NCBI RefSeq assembly: GCF_006861775.1
Contig: NZ_VDGG01000013.1
Coordinates: forward strand, 1-47,151
Source: Psychrobacillus soli
GTDB taxonomy: Bacteria; Bacillota; Bacilli; Bacillales_A; Planococcaceae
Direction of reading: 5' to 3'
Length of the DNA stretch: 47,151 bases
This document shows positions 37,983 through 46,994 of the stretch, one piece after another (the first letter of the stretch is position 1; every line of letters starts with the position of its first letter). The position numbers were made by a program, and so were the translations under genes. A model generated the notes under the pieces. That model did no database searches. It saw only the letters and a program-made list of their open reading frames with translations, and had not been told where the DNA came from.

Positions 37983-38014
37983 ATAATTGATTATTTTTCT
38001 GAATAATCAATTAT
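37983..38014. promoter_or_regulatory. 13-bp perfect inverted repeat, candidate operator
   Basis: ATAATTGATTATT (37983-37995) is the exact reverse complement of AATAATCAATTAT (38002-38014), six bases apart. It lies 34 bases before the nitroreductase-like ATG and downstream of a TTGACA at about 38050-38060. The form is like MarR-family operators. Confidence 0.55.
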
Positions 38015-38169
38015 ATTAAACCTATTAAATAACTAAGTTATAGAAATTAGAATAGTTTGTCAACTAATTAAAATAAATCTGTACAGAAGAAACTATACCT
38101 TAAATCACTAAAGTTGCGTAAATTTCCAGTAAGGGTTTTAATAACATTTTTTCTAAAAAGGTAAACACC

Positions 38170-38367
38170 CTAATATTGGCAGCACTGTCCATTTAAAGAA
38201 CAGTTCAATTGCATTCTGCGGGAACGAAAAATTTCGATGATTTCATTAGCGGAAATATCGAATCGCATTGTAATTAAGTACATTGTCTTTTCTTTATTAT
38301 CTAATACACCTACGATTCGGCAGACATTGTCCATCGATCCATTGTAGACCAAATTGTCTGCCAACAC
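38170..38367 (-). CDS. Doubtful short protein with Cys-rich end
   Basis: Up to 65 residues from a GTG, or 54 from the first internal ATG. The body (NVCRIVGVLDNKEKTMYLITMRFDISANEIIEIF) reads like a genuine alpha/beta protein and ends in CSLNGQCCQY. No ribosome site precedes either start, and a TAA lies two codons upstream. A second short open piece (VILKLSTKYMLSIAQDKNAVFLVVEEF) lies just upstream in another frame. Perhaps the end of a decayed gene; no family recognised. Confidence 0.35.
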   Translation of the reverse strand: MLADNLVYNGSMDNVCRIVGVLDNKEKTMYLITMRFDISANEIIEIFRSRRMQLNCSLNGQCCQY

Positions 38368-38515
38368 GCGCTGTTATCTTAGGAAAGACCGAATTCCTCA
38401 ACTACAAGAAAAACTGCATTTTTATCTTGAGCAATTGATAGCATGTATTTAGTGGATAATTTGAGTATAACGGTTCCACTTTCACTCGTTTTCTAACGTA
38501 TTCTCACAAAACAAA

Positions 38516-38557
38516 AAAGCGCTACAAACGTTTATATTACACCGTTTGTAGCACTTT
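38516..38557 (-). terminator. Terminator after tRNA-Arg copy 2
   Basis: AAAGCGCTACAAACG (38516-38530) pairs with CGTTTGTAGCACTTT (38543-38557) with one mismatch, followed on the minus strand by TTTTTTGTTTTG. Confidence 0.85.
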
Positions 38558-38584
38558 CTTAATTTCTTCAAAAAGTCTTAATTA

Positions 38585-38658
<74 letters not shown>

Positions 38659-38697
38659 AAGTACTCCCCCACCACACAGATAGGAAAGACAAGACTT

Positions 38698-38726
38698 AGT
38701 ATATAACTTTATTCAAATATAGTCAA
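38698..38726 (-). promoter_or_regulatory. SigA promoter of tRNA-Arg copy 2
   Basis: On the minus strand TTGACT (38721-38726), 17 bases, then TATACT (38698-38703), 40 bases before the tRNA. Confidence 0.7.
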
Positions 38727-38732
38727 CACTAT

Positions 38733-39236
38733 TTAATAAATTTTAAAAATTATTTTTTCTATTATTACATGCTTGGAAGAAAAAAATAATACATTCCAAG
38801 CATTTTCCAGTTTTTCAATAATTGCATAACTTTTCTCTTTACGTCCACGCGGCTTATGTAAGCTTCCCGGATTAATATACAAAGTGCCATTCTGTAATTC
38901 CGCACCAAGTAAATGCGAATGACCGAAACAAACTATCGTAGCATCTACTTCTTCTGCACGATATTTGAGTGGCATTAGCGTCGTTTTTACTTGATGCTTA
39001 TGGCCATGCACGATTAATATTGTTTCATTTTCCAGCTCTAAAATTACTTCTTCAGAAAAACCTTCATCAAAGTCACAATTCCCTCGAACAATATGTACAG
39101 ATTTACTATCGAAATACGAAGCAGCTAATTCACTATCTCCACAATGAATGACCGCATTCACATCCGTGCAATGCTCCATCACTCGTTCCATTGTCTCTAT
39201 ATCACGATGCGTATCACTCATCACTAATATTTTCAT
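38733..39236 (-). CDS. ysnB: YsnB/YfcE-family metallophosphodiesterase
   Basis: 167 residues of the MJ0936/YfcE calcineurin-like fold. Metal ligands are in MSDTHRD (7-13), HCGDSE, RGNCDFD, VHGHKHQV and GHSHLLG. Members hydrolyse bis-p-nitrophenyl phosphate in vitro; the natural substrate is not known. It is last in rph-rdgB-ysnB, eight bases after rdgB, with only a weak ribosome site, so it may rely on coupling. Confidence 0.92.
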   Translation of the reverse strand: MKILVMSDTHRDIETMERVMEHCTDVNAVIHCGDSELAASYFDSKSVHIVRGNCDFDEGFSEEVILELENETILIVHGHKHQVKTTLMPLKYRAEEVDATIVCFGHSHLLGAELQNGTLYINPGSLHKPRGRKEKSYAIIEKLENAWNVLFFSSKHVIIEKIIFKIY

Positions 39237-39244
39237 TGATGTAT

Positions 39245-39847
39245 TTACGCTTTTCCGAGTAAATCATCTAGATTTGCAGCAAGTAAATTGATCGCATTTC
39301 CACGATGAGAAATGGCACCTTTTTCTTCCGCAGATAGTTCCGCCATCATTTTGTTTTCGGAAGGAACAAAAAAGATCGGATCGTATCCAAATCCATTCGT
39401 ACCTTTTCTTTCTTGTGCAATAATGCCTTCACATGTGCCTCTTACAGTAAATGGCTCTCTCGTCGGTGAAGCTACGGCTATCGCGCAAACGAATCTCGCA
39501 CTTCTTTCTGATTCTTTGACGTCTTTAAGCTCTTCTAGCACTTTATCGATATTTGCCTCATCACTTTTCTCTTCCCCCGCATACCTAGCAGAATAGATGC
39601 CTGGGCGACCGTCTAGTGCATCAATTTCAAGTCCGCTATCATCTGCAATGACCATTGTTTGTAAATGATTAGCAAGTGCAGTAGCTTTTAATACAGCATT
39701 TTCTTCAAAAGTTGCTCCTGTTTCTTCTACATCCATATCATCCGCTACATCTTGGAGCGTTAGTACCTCATATCCAAGTGGGCCAAATAGTGCTTCAAAA
39801 TCTTTTGCTTTTCCTTTATTTTTCGTTGCAATAATTATTTTTTTCAT
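39245..39847 (-). CDS. rdgB: XTP/dITP diphosphatase (RdgB/HAM1/YsnA)
   Basis: Removes non-canonical purine triphosphates (ITP, XTP, dITP) by pyrophosphate release. 200 residues. The motifs are [15 protein letters not shown] at the start, [38 protein letters not shown], then [12 protein letters not shown] and SHRGNAI. The start overlaps the rph stop (ATGA), so translation is coupled. Confidence 0.95.
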   Translation of the reverse strand: MKKIIIATKNKGKAKDFEALFGPLGYEVLTLQDVADDMDVEETGATFEENAVLKATALANHLQTMVIADDSGLEIDALDGRPGIYSARYAGEEKSDEANIDKVLEELKDVKESERSARFVCAIAVASPTREPFTVRGTCEGIIAQERKGTNGFGYDPIFFVPSENKMMAELSAEEKGAISHRGNAINLLAANLDDLLGKA

Positions 39848-40605
39848 ACAGTTTCAGGACCTCCCTCGCCAATTTTAGTTGCTAATTCGCCTAATGCTGC
39901 ATGTTGTACATCCATTAATTGTTTAATTCCTATATCACCGAAATCTAATAGCTCTAATAATTGTTTCTTAGAGAAGGTCGCTTCTTCCCCTGTACCTTGA
40001 AGCTCTACGTACTCTCCACCGCTCGTTTGTACAATATTCATATCGACAGCCGCTGCGGAATCCTCTTCATAATTTAAATCCAATACGACTCCACCGTCTT
40101 CCAGTATTCCTACACTCGTTGCAGCTAAATATTCCCGCACCGGAAAATGGGATAATTGTTTTCGATCATATAATTTTCCGAGCGCAATCGTTAATGCCAC
40201 AAATGCTCCCGTAATACTTGCAGTTCGTGTACCTCCATCAGCCTGAATAACATCACAATCGATCCAAATCGTTTTTTCTCCGATTACTTCTAAATCGACA
40301 ACGGAGCGAAGTGCTCGTCCAATTAGACGTTGAATTTCCATCGTACGCCCAGTTACTTTTCCTTTAGATGATTCTCTTTGTGTGCGGGATTCGGTTGCGC
40401 GTGGCAACATAGAATACTCTGCGGTAATCCATCCTTTACCTTGTCCTCTTAAAAACGGCGGTACGCGATCTTCAATCGTCGCATTACAAATAACCTTCGT
40501 TTGTCCAACTGTTATTAATACAGAGCCTTCCGGATGGATTAAATAATCCGTTTCTATTTTTACATCTCTTAGTTGGTTTACTTTTCTTCCATCAGTTCTA
40601 ATCAT
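39844..40605 (-). CDS. rph: Ribonuclease PH
   Basis: Phosphate-dependent 3'-5' exoribonuclease that trims tRNA 3' ends. 253 residues. Conserved [26 protein letters not shown], and [18 protein letters not shown] containing the phosphate-binding GTR. RBS AAAAGGAG. In B. subtilis gerM lies between racE and rph; here the 72-base gap holds only a hairpin. First gene of the rph-rdgB-ysnB operon. Confidence 0.96.
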   Translation of the reverse strand: MIRTDGRKVNQLRDVKIETDYLIHPEGSVLITVGQTKVICNATIEDRVPPFLRGQGKGWITAEYSMLPRATESRTQRESSKGKVTGRTMEIQRLIGRALRSVVDLEVIGEKTIWIDCDVIQADGGTRTASITGAFVALTIALGKLYDRKQLSHFPVREYLAATSVGILEDGGVVLDLNYEEDSAAAVDMNIVQTSGGEYVELQGTGEEATFSKKQLLELLDFGDIGIKQLMDVQHAALGELATKIGEGGPETV

Positions 40606-40639
40606 AAATTTCTCCTTTTAACTATTTAATCATGCAAAA

Positions 40640-40680
40640 GAAGACCCCGTTATTTAATGTTTCTTAAGCTAACAGGGTCA
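40640..40680 (-). terminator. Weak terminator at the murI stop
   Basis: GACCCTGTTA pairs with TAACGGGGTC over a 17-base loop on the minus strand, followed by TTCTTTTG. It begins inside the stop codon. Readthrough into rph is possible. Confidence 0.6.
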
Positions 40681-41475
40681 TTTGAATGAAATTGTTCGTA
40701 CATCTGCATTCGGTAACTCTAACCATTTTCCCACAATTGTTTTAAAGATTGGCACAGAGCCAGTCGTATAAAAAATAGGTGTTTTTTTCGCTTTTATCGG
40801 ATGGTGCATTTCATGATAATTTAAATACTCGATTACATCTTGGGCTGTTTCTTCAGCAGAGGAAAGTACTTTTACATTTTCTCCTACTGCCTCTTCAATA
40901 TACTTTTGTAATAATGGATAATGTGTACATCCGAGAATGACTGTATCAAATTGTTCGTTTTTTAATGGTAATAATGTTTCCATTACCATATTTCTTGCAA
41001 ATTCGCCTTCATATTCATTACTTTCAACAAGTGGAACGAACGTCGGGCAAGCAAGCGGAATAACTTTACTCGACGTATTTAAAGCGGCAATCGCTTTTTC
41101 GTATGCTCCACTGTTAATCGTACCGCTTGTACCTAGCACTACGATTTCATTTTTCTTTGTAGCTTTTATCGCAGCCCTTGCTCCTGGAAAAACAACACCA
41201 ATTACAGGGAAAGGCATTTTTTTGTTTAATGAATTAAGTGCTACTGCAGTTGCTGTATTACAAGCAATAACAAGCATTTTTATATTCATTTTAGCAAGCG
41301 TCGTTGCGAGTTGCCACGTAAATTTCCGCACTTCTTCGCTTGACCTTGGCCCGTAAGGACATCTAGCTGTGTCTCCAATATAAATAATTTCTTCATTAGG
41401 TAAATGTCGCATAATTTCTTTTGCAACTGTCAATCCACCTACTCCAGAGTCTATAACACCGATTGGGGCTTTCAC
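40678..41475 (-). CDS. murI: Glutamate racemase
   Basis: Makes D-glutamate for peptidoglycan. 265 residues. The two catalytic cysteines are in VIACNTATA and LGCTHYPLL; the N-terminus IGVIDSGVGGLTV is invariant. The start is GTG behind GAGGAA. It lies nine bases after the MarR gene, as racE follows ysmB in B. subtilis. Confidence 0.96.
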   Translation of the reverse strand: MKAPIGVIDSGVGGLTVAKEIMRHLPNEEIIYIGDTARCPYGPRSSEEVRKFTWQLATTLAKMNIKMLVIACNTATAVALNSLNKKMPFPVIGVVFPGARAAIKATKKNEIVVLGTSGTINSGAYEKAIAALNTSSKVIPLACPTFVPLVESNEYEGEFARNMVMETLLPLKNEQFDTVILGCTHYPLLQKYIEEAVGENVKVLSSAEETAQDVIEYLNYHEMHHPIKAKKTPIFYTTGSVPIFKTIVGKWLELPNADVRTISFK

Positions 41476-41484
41476 GTTAATTCC

Positions 41485-41943
41485 TCAGTTCTTTTTCATC
41501 TCTTGATGTAATTTTTCTAATAAAATCGATAAATTTTCTACTTGTATTTCGTCAAATTGACCGAGGATTTCTTTTAAATATTGTTGTCTTTTATCAATAA
41601 CCTCTTCAATAATACGTTCACCTTCTGCTAATAAATGAATACGCACAACGCGTCGATCTTGCTCATCTCTAATTCGTTGAACAAGTTCACTTCTTTCCAT
41701 ACGATCGATTAAATCAGTCGTTGTACTAAAAGCTAAATACATTTTATTGGAAAGATCACCGATTGTCATGTCTCCAAGCTCTAGAAGCCACTGTAGGGCC
41801 ACAAACTGCGGTGGTGTTATTGTATAGGCATTTAAAATTTGACGGCCTCTTTGTTTGATTATACCCGATATATGTCGGAGTTCTTTTTCTAAAAAAGCAA
41901 CATCTTCTTGATTATGTTCTATACTTCTTATTTCATCTGCCAT
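41485..41943 (-). CDS. MarR-family regulator, YsmB-like
   Basis: 152 residues. The winged helix spans about 55-110 (LELGDMTIGDLSNKMYLAFSTTTDLIDRMERSELVQR, then DRRVVRIHL for the wing). Flanking helices form the dimer interface. I start at MADEIRSIEH (41943), after GAGGAGTGAAGG; an upstream GTG sits inside that site. In B. subtilis ysmB holds the same place next to racE; its targets are not known to me. Confidence 0.88.
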   Translation of the reverse strand: MADEIRSIEHNQEDVAFLEKELRHISGIIKQRGRQILNAYTITPPQFVALQWLLELGDMTIGDLSNKMYLAFSTTTDLIDRMERSELVQRIRDEQDRRVVRIHLLAEGERIIEEVIDKRQQYLKEILGQFDEIQVENLSILLEKLHQEMKKN

Positions 41944-42020
41944 GTAATCCTTCACTCCTCAAAACAATTCTTCTTATTTATTATTGTGACGTGTTCTGAG
42001 GAAAATGGCAAGGATTCAAG

Positions 42021-42245
42021 TTAATTCAACGATAATTCACCTAGTCTTAATAGTTCCACAATTGCTTGTGATCGGCCAGATACTCCCAATTTTTGTATCG
42101 TATTAGATATGTGATTTCTTACTGTTTTTTCACTAATAGATAACTGAATTGAAATTTCTTTTGTAGAATTATCTTCTACTAATAACTGAAAAATTTGACG
42201 TTCTCTGTTCGTCAATATTGATCGATGCGAATTGTTATCGTACAA
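42021..42245 (-). CDS. gerE: GerE, late mother-cell sporulation regulator
   Basis: 74 residues, a bare LuxR-type HTH domain. LTNRERQIFQLL and KEISIQLSISEKTVRNHISNTIQKLGVSGRSQAIVELLRLGEL are nearly those of B. subtilis GerE. It acts with SigK in the mother cell on coat genes. The start is TTG at 42245, behind AGGGGG. A SigK-like promoter is upstream. It is firm evidence that the organism forms endospores. Confidence 0.96.
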   Translation of the reverse strand: MYDNNSHRSILTNRERQIFQLLVEDNSTKEISIQLSISEKTVRNHISNTIQKLGVSGRSQAIVELLRLGELSLN

Positions 42246-42274
42246 TGCCTTAGCCCCCTATCCACTCTCCTACT

Positions 42275-42303
42275 AACGTATGTAGCACCGGGATGGTAGG
42301 TGA
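42275..42303 (-). promoter_or_regulatory. SigK-type promoter of gerE
   Basis: On the minus strand TCACC (42299-42303), 16 bases, then CATACGTT (42275-42282) fits KMACM-N16-CATANNNT. B. subtilis gerE is transcribed by SigK. Confidence 0.65.
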
Positions 42304-42310
42304 CGGCTAG

Positions 42311-42760
42311 TTAGCACTGTTTTTGAAAAACTTCTCGTTCTTCCTCATTCCATTTGGAGGCTTTCCCTGTTTTTTTGTCAATTTGCACGACAGAACCCCT
42401 ACCAGTAAAGACAATTTCGCCTTTTTCGTTCTTAGCCATGTAATGCATATCTACGGACGAAGAACCGATCGTACTCGCTTTTACATAAATCCGTAGCTTT
42501 TCGTCAAAGAAGACTTGTTTTATATAATCGCATTGTAAATCCGCGACTACTGGAATTTTTTCGCCTCTTGGATTCAGCCAGTCATTCATGAGTTTGATAT
42601 GTTTAAAATACTCGATACGTGCATATTCAAAATAAGCAAAGGTTACTGTGTTATTCAAATGTCCATACATATCCGTTTCCGAAAAACGTACACTTACTTC
42701 CGAATAAAATGAAAATCCTTGTTCCCAACTCGCAGCATCTTCTATGTAACTAGCTCGCAT
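42311..42760 (-). CDS. YsmA-like acyl-CoA thioesterase (hot-dog fold)
   Basis: 149 residues. The segment VSVRFSETDMYGHLNNTVTFAYFEYARIEYF is the 4-hydroxybenzoyl-CoA thioesterase-type active-site region, with the Asp of TDMYGH. I start at MRASYIED (42760), ten bases after AGGGGG; an ATG three codons earlier is too close to it. Substrate unknown. Its position between gerE and sdhB matches B. subtilis ysmA. Confidence 0.9.
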   Translation of the reverse strand: MRASYIEDAASWEQGFSFYSEVSVRFSETDMYGHLNNTVTFAYFEYARIEYFKHIKLMNDWLNPRGEKIPVVADLQCDYIKQVFFDEKLRIYVKASTIGSSSVDMHYMAKNEKGEIVFTGRGSVVQIDKKTGKASKWNEEEREVFQKQC

Positions 42761-42812
42761 AAAAAACATTCCCCCTAAATGAATATTTATTCATTTATTG
42801 TAACAGAGAAAC

Positions 42813-42854
42813 AAAAAATCTGCATAGAACATTAAATTCTACGCAGATTTTTTT
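42813..42854 (-). terminator. Terminator of the sdhCAB operon
   Basis: AAAAAATCTGC-TAGAA pairs with TTCTA-GCAGATTTTTT; on the minus strand seven T and more follow. It starts a few bases after the sdhB stop. Confidence 0.9.
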
Positions 42855-42861
42855 CATTTTA

Positions 42862-43638
42862 TTAGTCAACCATATGGTCGCTTCCGAAGAAGTTTTTGAA
42901 CATTTGAACTGTTGTATCACGGTTTAATGCAGCAATAGAAGTTGTTAACGGAATACCTTTTGGACATGCAACAACACAGTTTTGTGCGTTACCGCAGTTT
43001 GCAAGGCCTCCGTCTCCCATAATTGCGTTTAAACGTTCATCTTTATTCATCGAACCAGTTGGATGCGCGTTAAATAGACGTACTTGTGAAAGTGGAGCAG
43101 GTCCCATGAAGGATGCGCCGCTATTTACGTTTGGACATGCTTCCAAACAAACACCACAAGTCATACATTTAGATAATTCATAAGCCCATTGGCGTTTACG
43201 TTCTGGCATACGTGGTCCTTCACCAAGATCGTATGATCCATCGATCGGAACCCATGCTTTAACTTTTTTCAATGAGTCAAACATACGAGTTCTGTCTACT
43301 TGAAGGTCACGAACTACAGGGAAAGTTCTCATTGGTGCTAATTGAATTGGTTGCGTCAATTGATCAATTAATGCAGAACAAGATTGACGTGGTTTACCAT
43401 TAATAACCATCGAACAAGCTCCACACACTTCTTCTAAACAACTCATATCCCATGCTACTGGAGTCGTCGCTTTTCCGTCTGCATTGACAGGATTTTGACG
43501 AATTTCCATTAGCGCTGAAATAACGTTCATATTAGGACGATAATTTACTTCGAACTTTTCCCAATATGGAGTAGATTCTGGTGTATCTTGACGAAAAATT
43601 TCAATTTGTACTTTTTTTGTTTCGGTTGCAGTTACCAT
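42862..43638 (-). CDS. sdhB: Succinate dehydrogenase iron-sulfur subunit
   Basis: 258 residues. The 2Fe-2S cysteines are in CLEEVCGACSMVINGKPRQSC-type spacing; the 4Fe-4S and 3Fe-4S ligands are in CMTCGVCLEACP and CGNAQNCVVACPKGIP. It carries electrons from SdhA to the menaquinone site in SdhC. Two bases after sdhA, with AAAGGAG before the ATG. Confidence 0.97.
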   Translation of the reverse strand: MVTATETKKVQIEIFRQDTPESTPYWEKFEVNYRPNMNVISALMEIRQNPVNADGKATTPVAWDMSCLEEVCGACSMVINGKPRQSCSALIDQLTQPIQLAPMRTFPVVRDLQVDRTRMFDSLKKVKAWVPIDGSYDLGEGPRMPERKRQWAYELSKCMTCGVCLEACPNVNSGASFMGPAPLSQVRLFNAHPTGSMNKDERLNAIMGDGGLANCGNAQNCVVACPKGIPLTTSIAALNRDTTVQMFKNFFGSDHMVD

Positions 43639-43640
43639 GA

Positions 43641-45398
43641 TTAGTTTTCTCCTTTCGTAGAATAATCACGTTTACGAGGCGGAACAAGCGATACATCGAT
43701 TTCTTCGTAATGAATGATTGGAGCTCCAGTTGCTGTATCAAATTTCGCCATTGTTGTTTTCATGAATTCTTCATCATTACGCTCTGGGAAATCTGGTTTG
43801 TAATGCGCTCCACGGCTTTCGTTACGTTGAAGTGCACCTATAGTAATAACACGCGCTAAATATAACATATTTTTTAATTGACGAGTAAACGATGCGCCTT
43901 GGTTAGACCATTTTTGCGTATCATCCATATTAATGTTTTCATATCTCTCAAGTAACTCTTGAATTTTCTTATCCGTAGCTTCAAGTCTATCGTTATAACG
44001 AACTACAGTTACGTTATCCGTCATTAACTCACCTAGTTCTTTATGAATTAAGTAAGCATTTTCAGTACCCTTCATCGCGAGCGTCTTGTCCCACTTCTCT
44101 TGCTCAAGTTTCACTTCAGCTTCAAAGATAGCATCGTCCATATCAATCGCATGAGTTTTTAAATGACTCATATATTTAACTGCATTTGGACCAGAAACGC
44201 TTCCGCCGAATACAGCAGAAAGTAATGAGTTTGCCCCTAAACGGTTCGCACCATGTTGAGAGTAATCACATTCACCTGCTGCAAATAATCCAGGGATGTT
44301 CGTCATTTGATCTTCATCAACCCAAAGTCCGCCCATTGAATAGTGAACAGCCGGGAAAATTTTCATCGGAACTTTACGAGGATCATCTCCAGTAAACTTC
44401 TCATAAATTTCAATAATTCCACCAAGTTTAATGTCCAGTTCATGCGGATCTTTGTGAGAAAGATCAAGATACACCATGTTTTCTCCATTAATACCAAGTT
44501 TTTGGTTAACACATACGTCGAAAATTTCACGCGTTGCAATATCACGTGGAACTAAGTTACCGTATGCAGGATATTTTTCTTCTAGGAAGTACCAAGGTTT
44601 TCCGTCTTTGTATGTCCAAATACGTCCACCTTCACCACGCGCTGATTCTGACATTAAGCGTAATTTATCGTCACCAGGTATTGCAGTTGGGTGAATTTGA
44701 ATAAATTCTCCATTTGCATAATATGCACCTTGTTGATAAACGATAGAAGCCGCGGAACCAGTATTAATAATCGAGTTAGTCGTTTTTCCGAAAATAATTC
44801 CAGGTCCACCAGTAGCCATAATTACTGCATCCCCACGGAAAGCACGAATTTCCATTGTTTTAAGGTTTTGTGCTTTAATACCGCGACAAACACCTTCACT
44901 ATCTTTTATTATTCCAAGGAATTCCCATCCTTCGAATTTCGTTACAAGACCATCTACTTCAAAACGACGCACTTGTTCGTCCAAAGCATATAGAAGTTGT
45001 TGACCAGTCGTCGCACCAGAAAATGCTGTACGGTGCATTAATGTACCACCGAAACGACGGAAATCTAATAATCCTTCTGGTGTACGGTTGAACATAACAC
45101 CCATACGGTCAAACAAGCTAATAATTCCAGGAGCAGCATCAGTCATTGCTTTTACTGGTTTCTGGTTTGCTAAGAAGTCTCCACCATATACAGTATCATC
45201 TAAGTGAACTGCCGGTGAGTCGCCTTCCCCTTTTGTATTTACAGCCCCGTTAATACCGCCTTGTGCACAAACAGAGTGTGAGCGTTTTACAGGAACTAAT
45301 GAAAATAGATCTACGTGCGTGCCATCTTCGGCTGCTTTCATTGTTGCCATCAATCCAGCTAAACCGCCGCCGACAACAATAAGTTTACTTTTTGCCAT
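43641..45398 (-). CDS. sdhA: Succinate dehydrogenase flavoprotein subunit
   Basis: 585 residues. The FAD dinucleotide fold is VVGGGLAGLMATM near the start, the covalent-FAD His lies in RSHSVCAQGGINGA, and the active site includes ESARGEGGRIW and HYSMGGLWVD. It oxidises succinate to fumarate at the cytosolic face of the membrane. RBS GAGGAG. 48 bases after sdhC. Confidence 0.97.
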   Translation of the reverse strand: MAKSKLIVVGGGLAGLMATMKAAEDGTHVDLFSLVPVKRSHSVCAQGGINGAVNTKGEGDSPAVHLDDTVYGGDFLANQKPVKAMTDAAPGIISLFDRMGVMFNRTPEGLLDFRRFGGTLMHRTAFSGATTGQQLLYALDEQVRRFEVDGLVTKFEGWEFLGIIKDSEGVCRGIKAQNLKTMEIRAFRGDAVIMATGGPGIIFGKTTNSIINTGSAASIVYQQGAYYANGEFIQIHPTAIPGDDKLRLMSESARGEGGRIWTYKDGKPWYFLEEKYPAYGNLVPRDIATREIFDVCVNQKLGINGENMVYLDLSHKDPHELDIKLGGIIEIYEKFTGDDPRKVPMKIFPAVHYSMGGLWVDEDQMTNIPGLFAAGECDYSQHGANRLGANSLLSAVFGGSVSGPNAVKYMSHLKTHAIDMDDAIFEAEVKLEQEKWDKTLAMKGTENAYLIHKELGELMTDNVTVVRYNDRLEATDKKIQELLERYENINMDDTQKWSNQGASFTRQLKNMLYLARVITIGALQRNESRGAHYKPDFPERNDEEFMKTTMAKFDTATGAPIIHYEEIDVSLVPPRKRDYSTKGEN

Positions 45399-45446
45399 GC
45401 TATTCTCACTCCTCGATTTTATGGTAGTTGAATGTATTAAAAGTTC

Positions 45447-46058
45447 TTATACGAATGCTAAAAGAGCTTGTACACCAACTACAGATAATGCTAAGAAGAT
45501 TACTAATGTTACATATGTAGCAATTCGTTGTGATTGTGGAGATTGTGTAATTCCCCAACTAACTAAGAATGACCAAATACCGTTAGCTAAGTGGAATGTT
45601 GCCGCAATAACCCCAACGATGTAAAAACCTAACATCCACGGATTTGATAAAATCTCAGCCATCATGTTAAAATTAACTTCTTTCGCACCAATCGCAGCTT
45701 GAAACCTTGTCTCAAAAACATGCCATACGATGAATACGACAAGAAAAATCCCAGTAAATCGTTGTAAAATGAATAAATAGTTTCGTAGTGTTCCAAAATT
45801 CTTTGGATTGTTTTTAGCGGTAAATGCAATATATATACCGTAAAAAGCATGGAACATTAAAGGTAAAAAAATGATGAAAATCTCAAGTAAAATAACAAAT
45901 GGAAGACTTGCCATGAAACCAGACGCTTTATTAAAAGCTTCTTCTCCTCTAGTAGCAAAATGGTTTACTACTAAGTGTTGCGCCAAAAACAAACCTACCG
46001 GAATAATTCCCAAAAGAGAATGTAAGCGGCGCCAATAAAATTCGCGTTCTTTCGACAA
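45447..46058 (-). CDS. sdhC: Succinate dehydrogenase cytochrome b558 subunit
   Basis: 203 residues with five hydrophobic helices and histidines for two haems b (RLHSLLG, AQHLVVNHFA, FHAFYGIY, WHVFETR, FHLANGIW). Anchors SdhAB and reduces menaquinone. I start at TTG 46058 (MSKEREFYWRR), eight bases after GAGGGGGG; the upstream in-frame codons contain that site. The 46077-46349 gap upstream has no gene. Confidence 0.95.
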   Translation of the reverse strand: MSKEREFYWRRLHSLLGIIPVGLFLAQHLVVNHFATRGEEAFNKASGFMASLPFVILLEIFIIFLPLMFHAFYGIYIAFTAKNNPKNFGTLRNYLFILQRFTGIFLVVFIVWHVFETRFQAAIGAKEVNFNMMAEILSNPWMLGFYIVGVIAATFHLANGIWSFLVSWGITQSPQSQRIATYVTLVIFLALSVVGVQALLAFV

Positions 46059-46349
46059 AACAGTTACCCCCCTCAAATTTACATTTGCTTGATATGAAAA
46101 CTATTGTAAAAGAATAAAGAATTCATATCTAGTTTACATCATCATGTTACAAATTTATGACATATCCATTGTACTCTCATCATTTTAGAGCGTCAAGGTA
46201 TCTTTAGACTTTTCAATAATCTTCTAGGTTCATTTTCAAATAATGATTCGTTTATTTTTTCACAAACTATTCCAATACCAACAAGAAAATATTTATGATA
46301 AAATAGACGAGGACAAACGATATTTACTTTTTGAAAGAAGGGTTGCTAC

Positions 46350-46763
46350 TTGAATGATAAGGAACATTCACATGTAACTTCCTTTGGATATGAATTACTA
46401 AGAGACCACGTGCTTGCTTCTATTCTCGGAAAACATGAAAAAGATATTTTATATTGGGCTGGAAAAGACCTCGCCCGTAAGTTTCCACTTTACTCAATGG
46501 AAGAAGCCGTTACTTTCTTCCAAGAAGCGGGCTGGGGAACACTTGAATTAGAGAAAACAACAAAAGATTCTGCATTTTATACTTTACATACGTTCAATTT
46601 ACCGCAAAGCGGGATATCGAGAAGCCACCGATTAGAAGCAGGCTTTTTAGCCGAGCAACAACAGAAAATTGGCGGTTACTTATCCGAGTGTTATGATGAA
46701 CAAACGAAAAAAAATGGAATTATTTCGTTTCATGTTAAATGGGATGTAAAAGCTACAAAGTAA
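46350..46763 (+). CDS. yslB: YslB family protein (DUF2507, V4R-like fold)
   Basis: 137 residues. FGYELLRDHVLASILGKHEKDILYWAGKDLARKFPL and GWGTLEL are typical of YslB. The start is TTG 46350, seven bases after AAGGG. Divergent from sdhCAB as in B. subtilis. The function is unknown; the V4R-like fold suggests binding of a small hydrophobic ligand (inference). Confidence 0.93.
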   Translation: MNDKEHSHVTSFGYELLRDHVLASILGKHEKDILYWAGKDLARKFPLYSMEEAVTFFQEAGWGTLELEKTTKDSAFYTLHTFNLPQSGISRSHRLEAGFLAEQQQKIGGYLSECYDEQTKKNGIISFHVKWDVKATK

Positions 46764-46800
46764 GCATTGTATGGCTGTTAAAGCCGTTCAATGTTTTTTT
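46764..46800 (+). terminator. Terminator of yslB
   Basis: GCATTG-ATGGCT pairs with AGCC-T-CAATGT over a short loop, followed by a run of T. It begins right after the stop. Confidence 0.8.
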
Positions 46801-46835
46801 ATTGTTCTAAATACGATTTACAATGAATGCTGATA

Positions 46836-46936
46836 AGCAATGTGCGTAGAATACGCTCTATGTGCAATATTCTAGTGCATTAATAGTACATGGATTATAC
46901 GGCACATTACAGGGATACTGCGCATTACGGAGTATC
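46836..46936. repeat. Dispersed palindromic repeat, second member
   Basis: AGGGATACTGCGCATTAC (46911-46928) followed by GGAGTATCC shares both key words with the palindrome at 6677-6718; GGATACT and AGTATCC form a short hairpin. No gene is present in 46801-47151. Confidence 0.5.
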
Positions 46937-46994
46937 CGCTTTATTTATCTAGAGTAGGATGTCAATTAATAATTGCACAACATATCAAGCGTTA

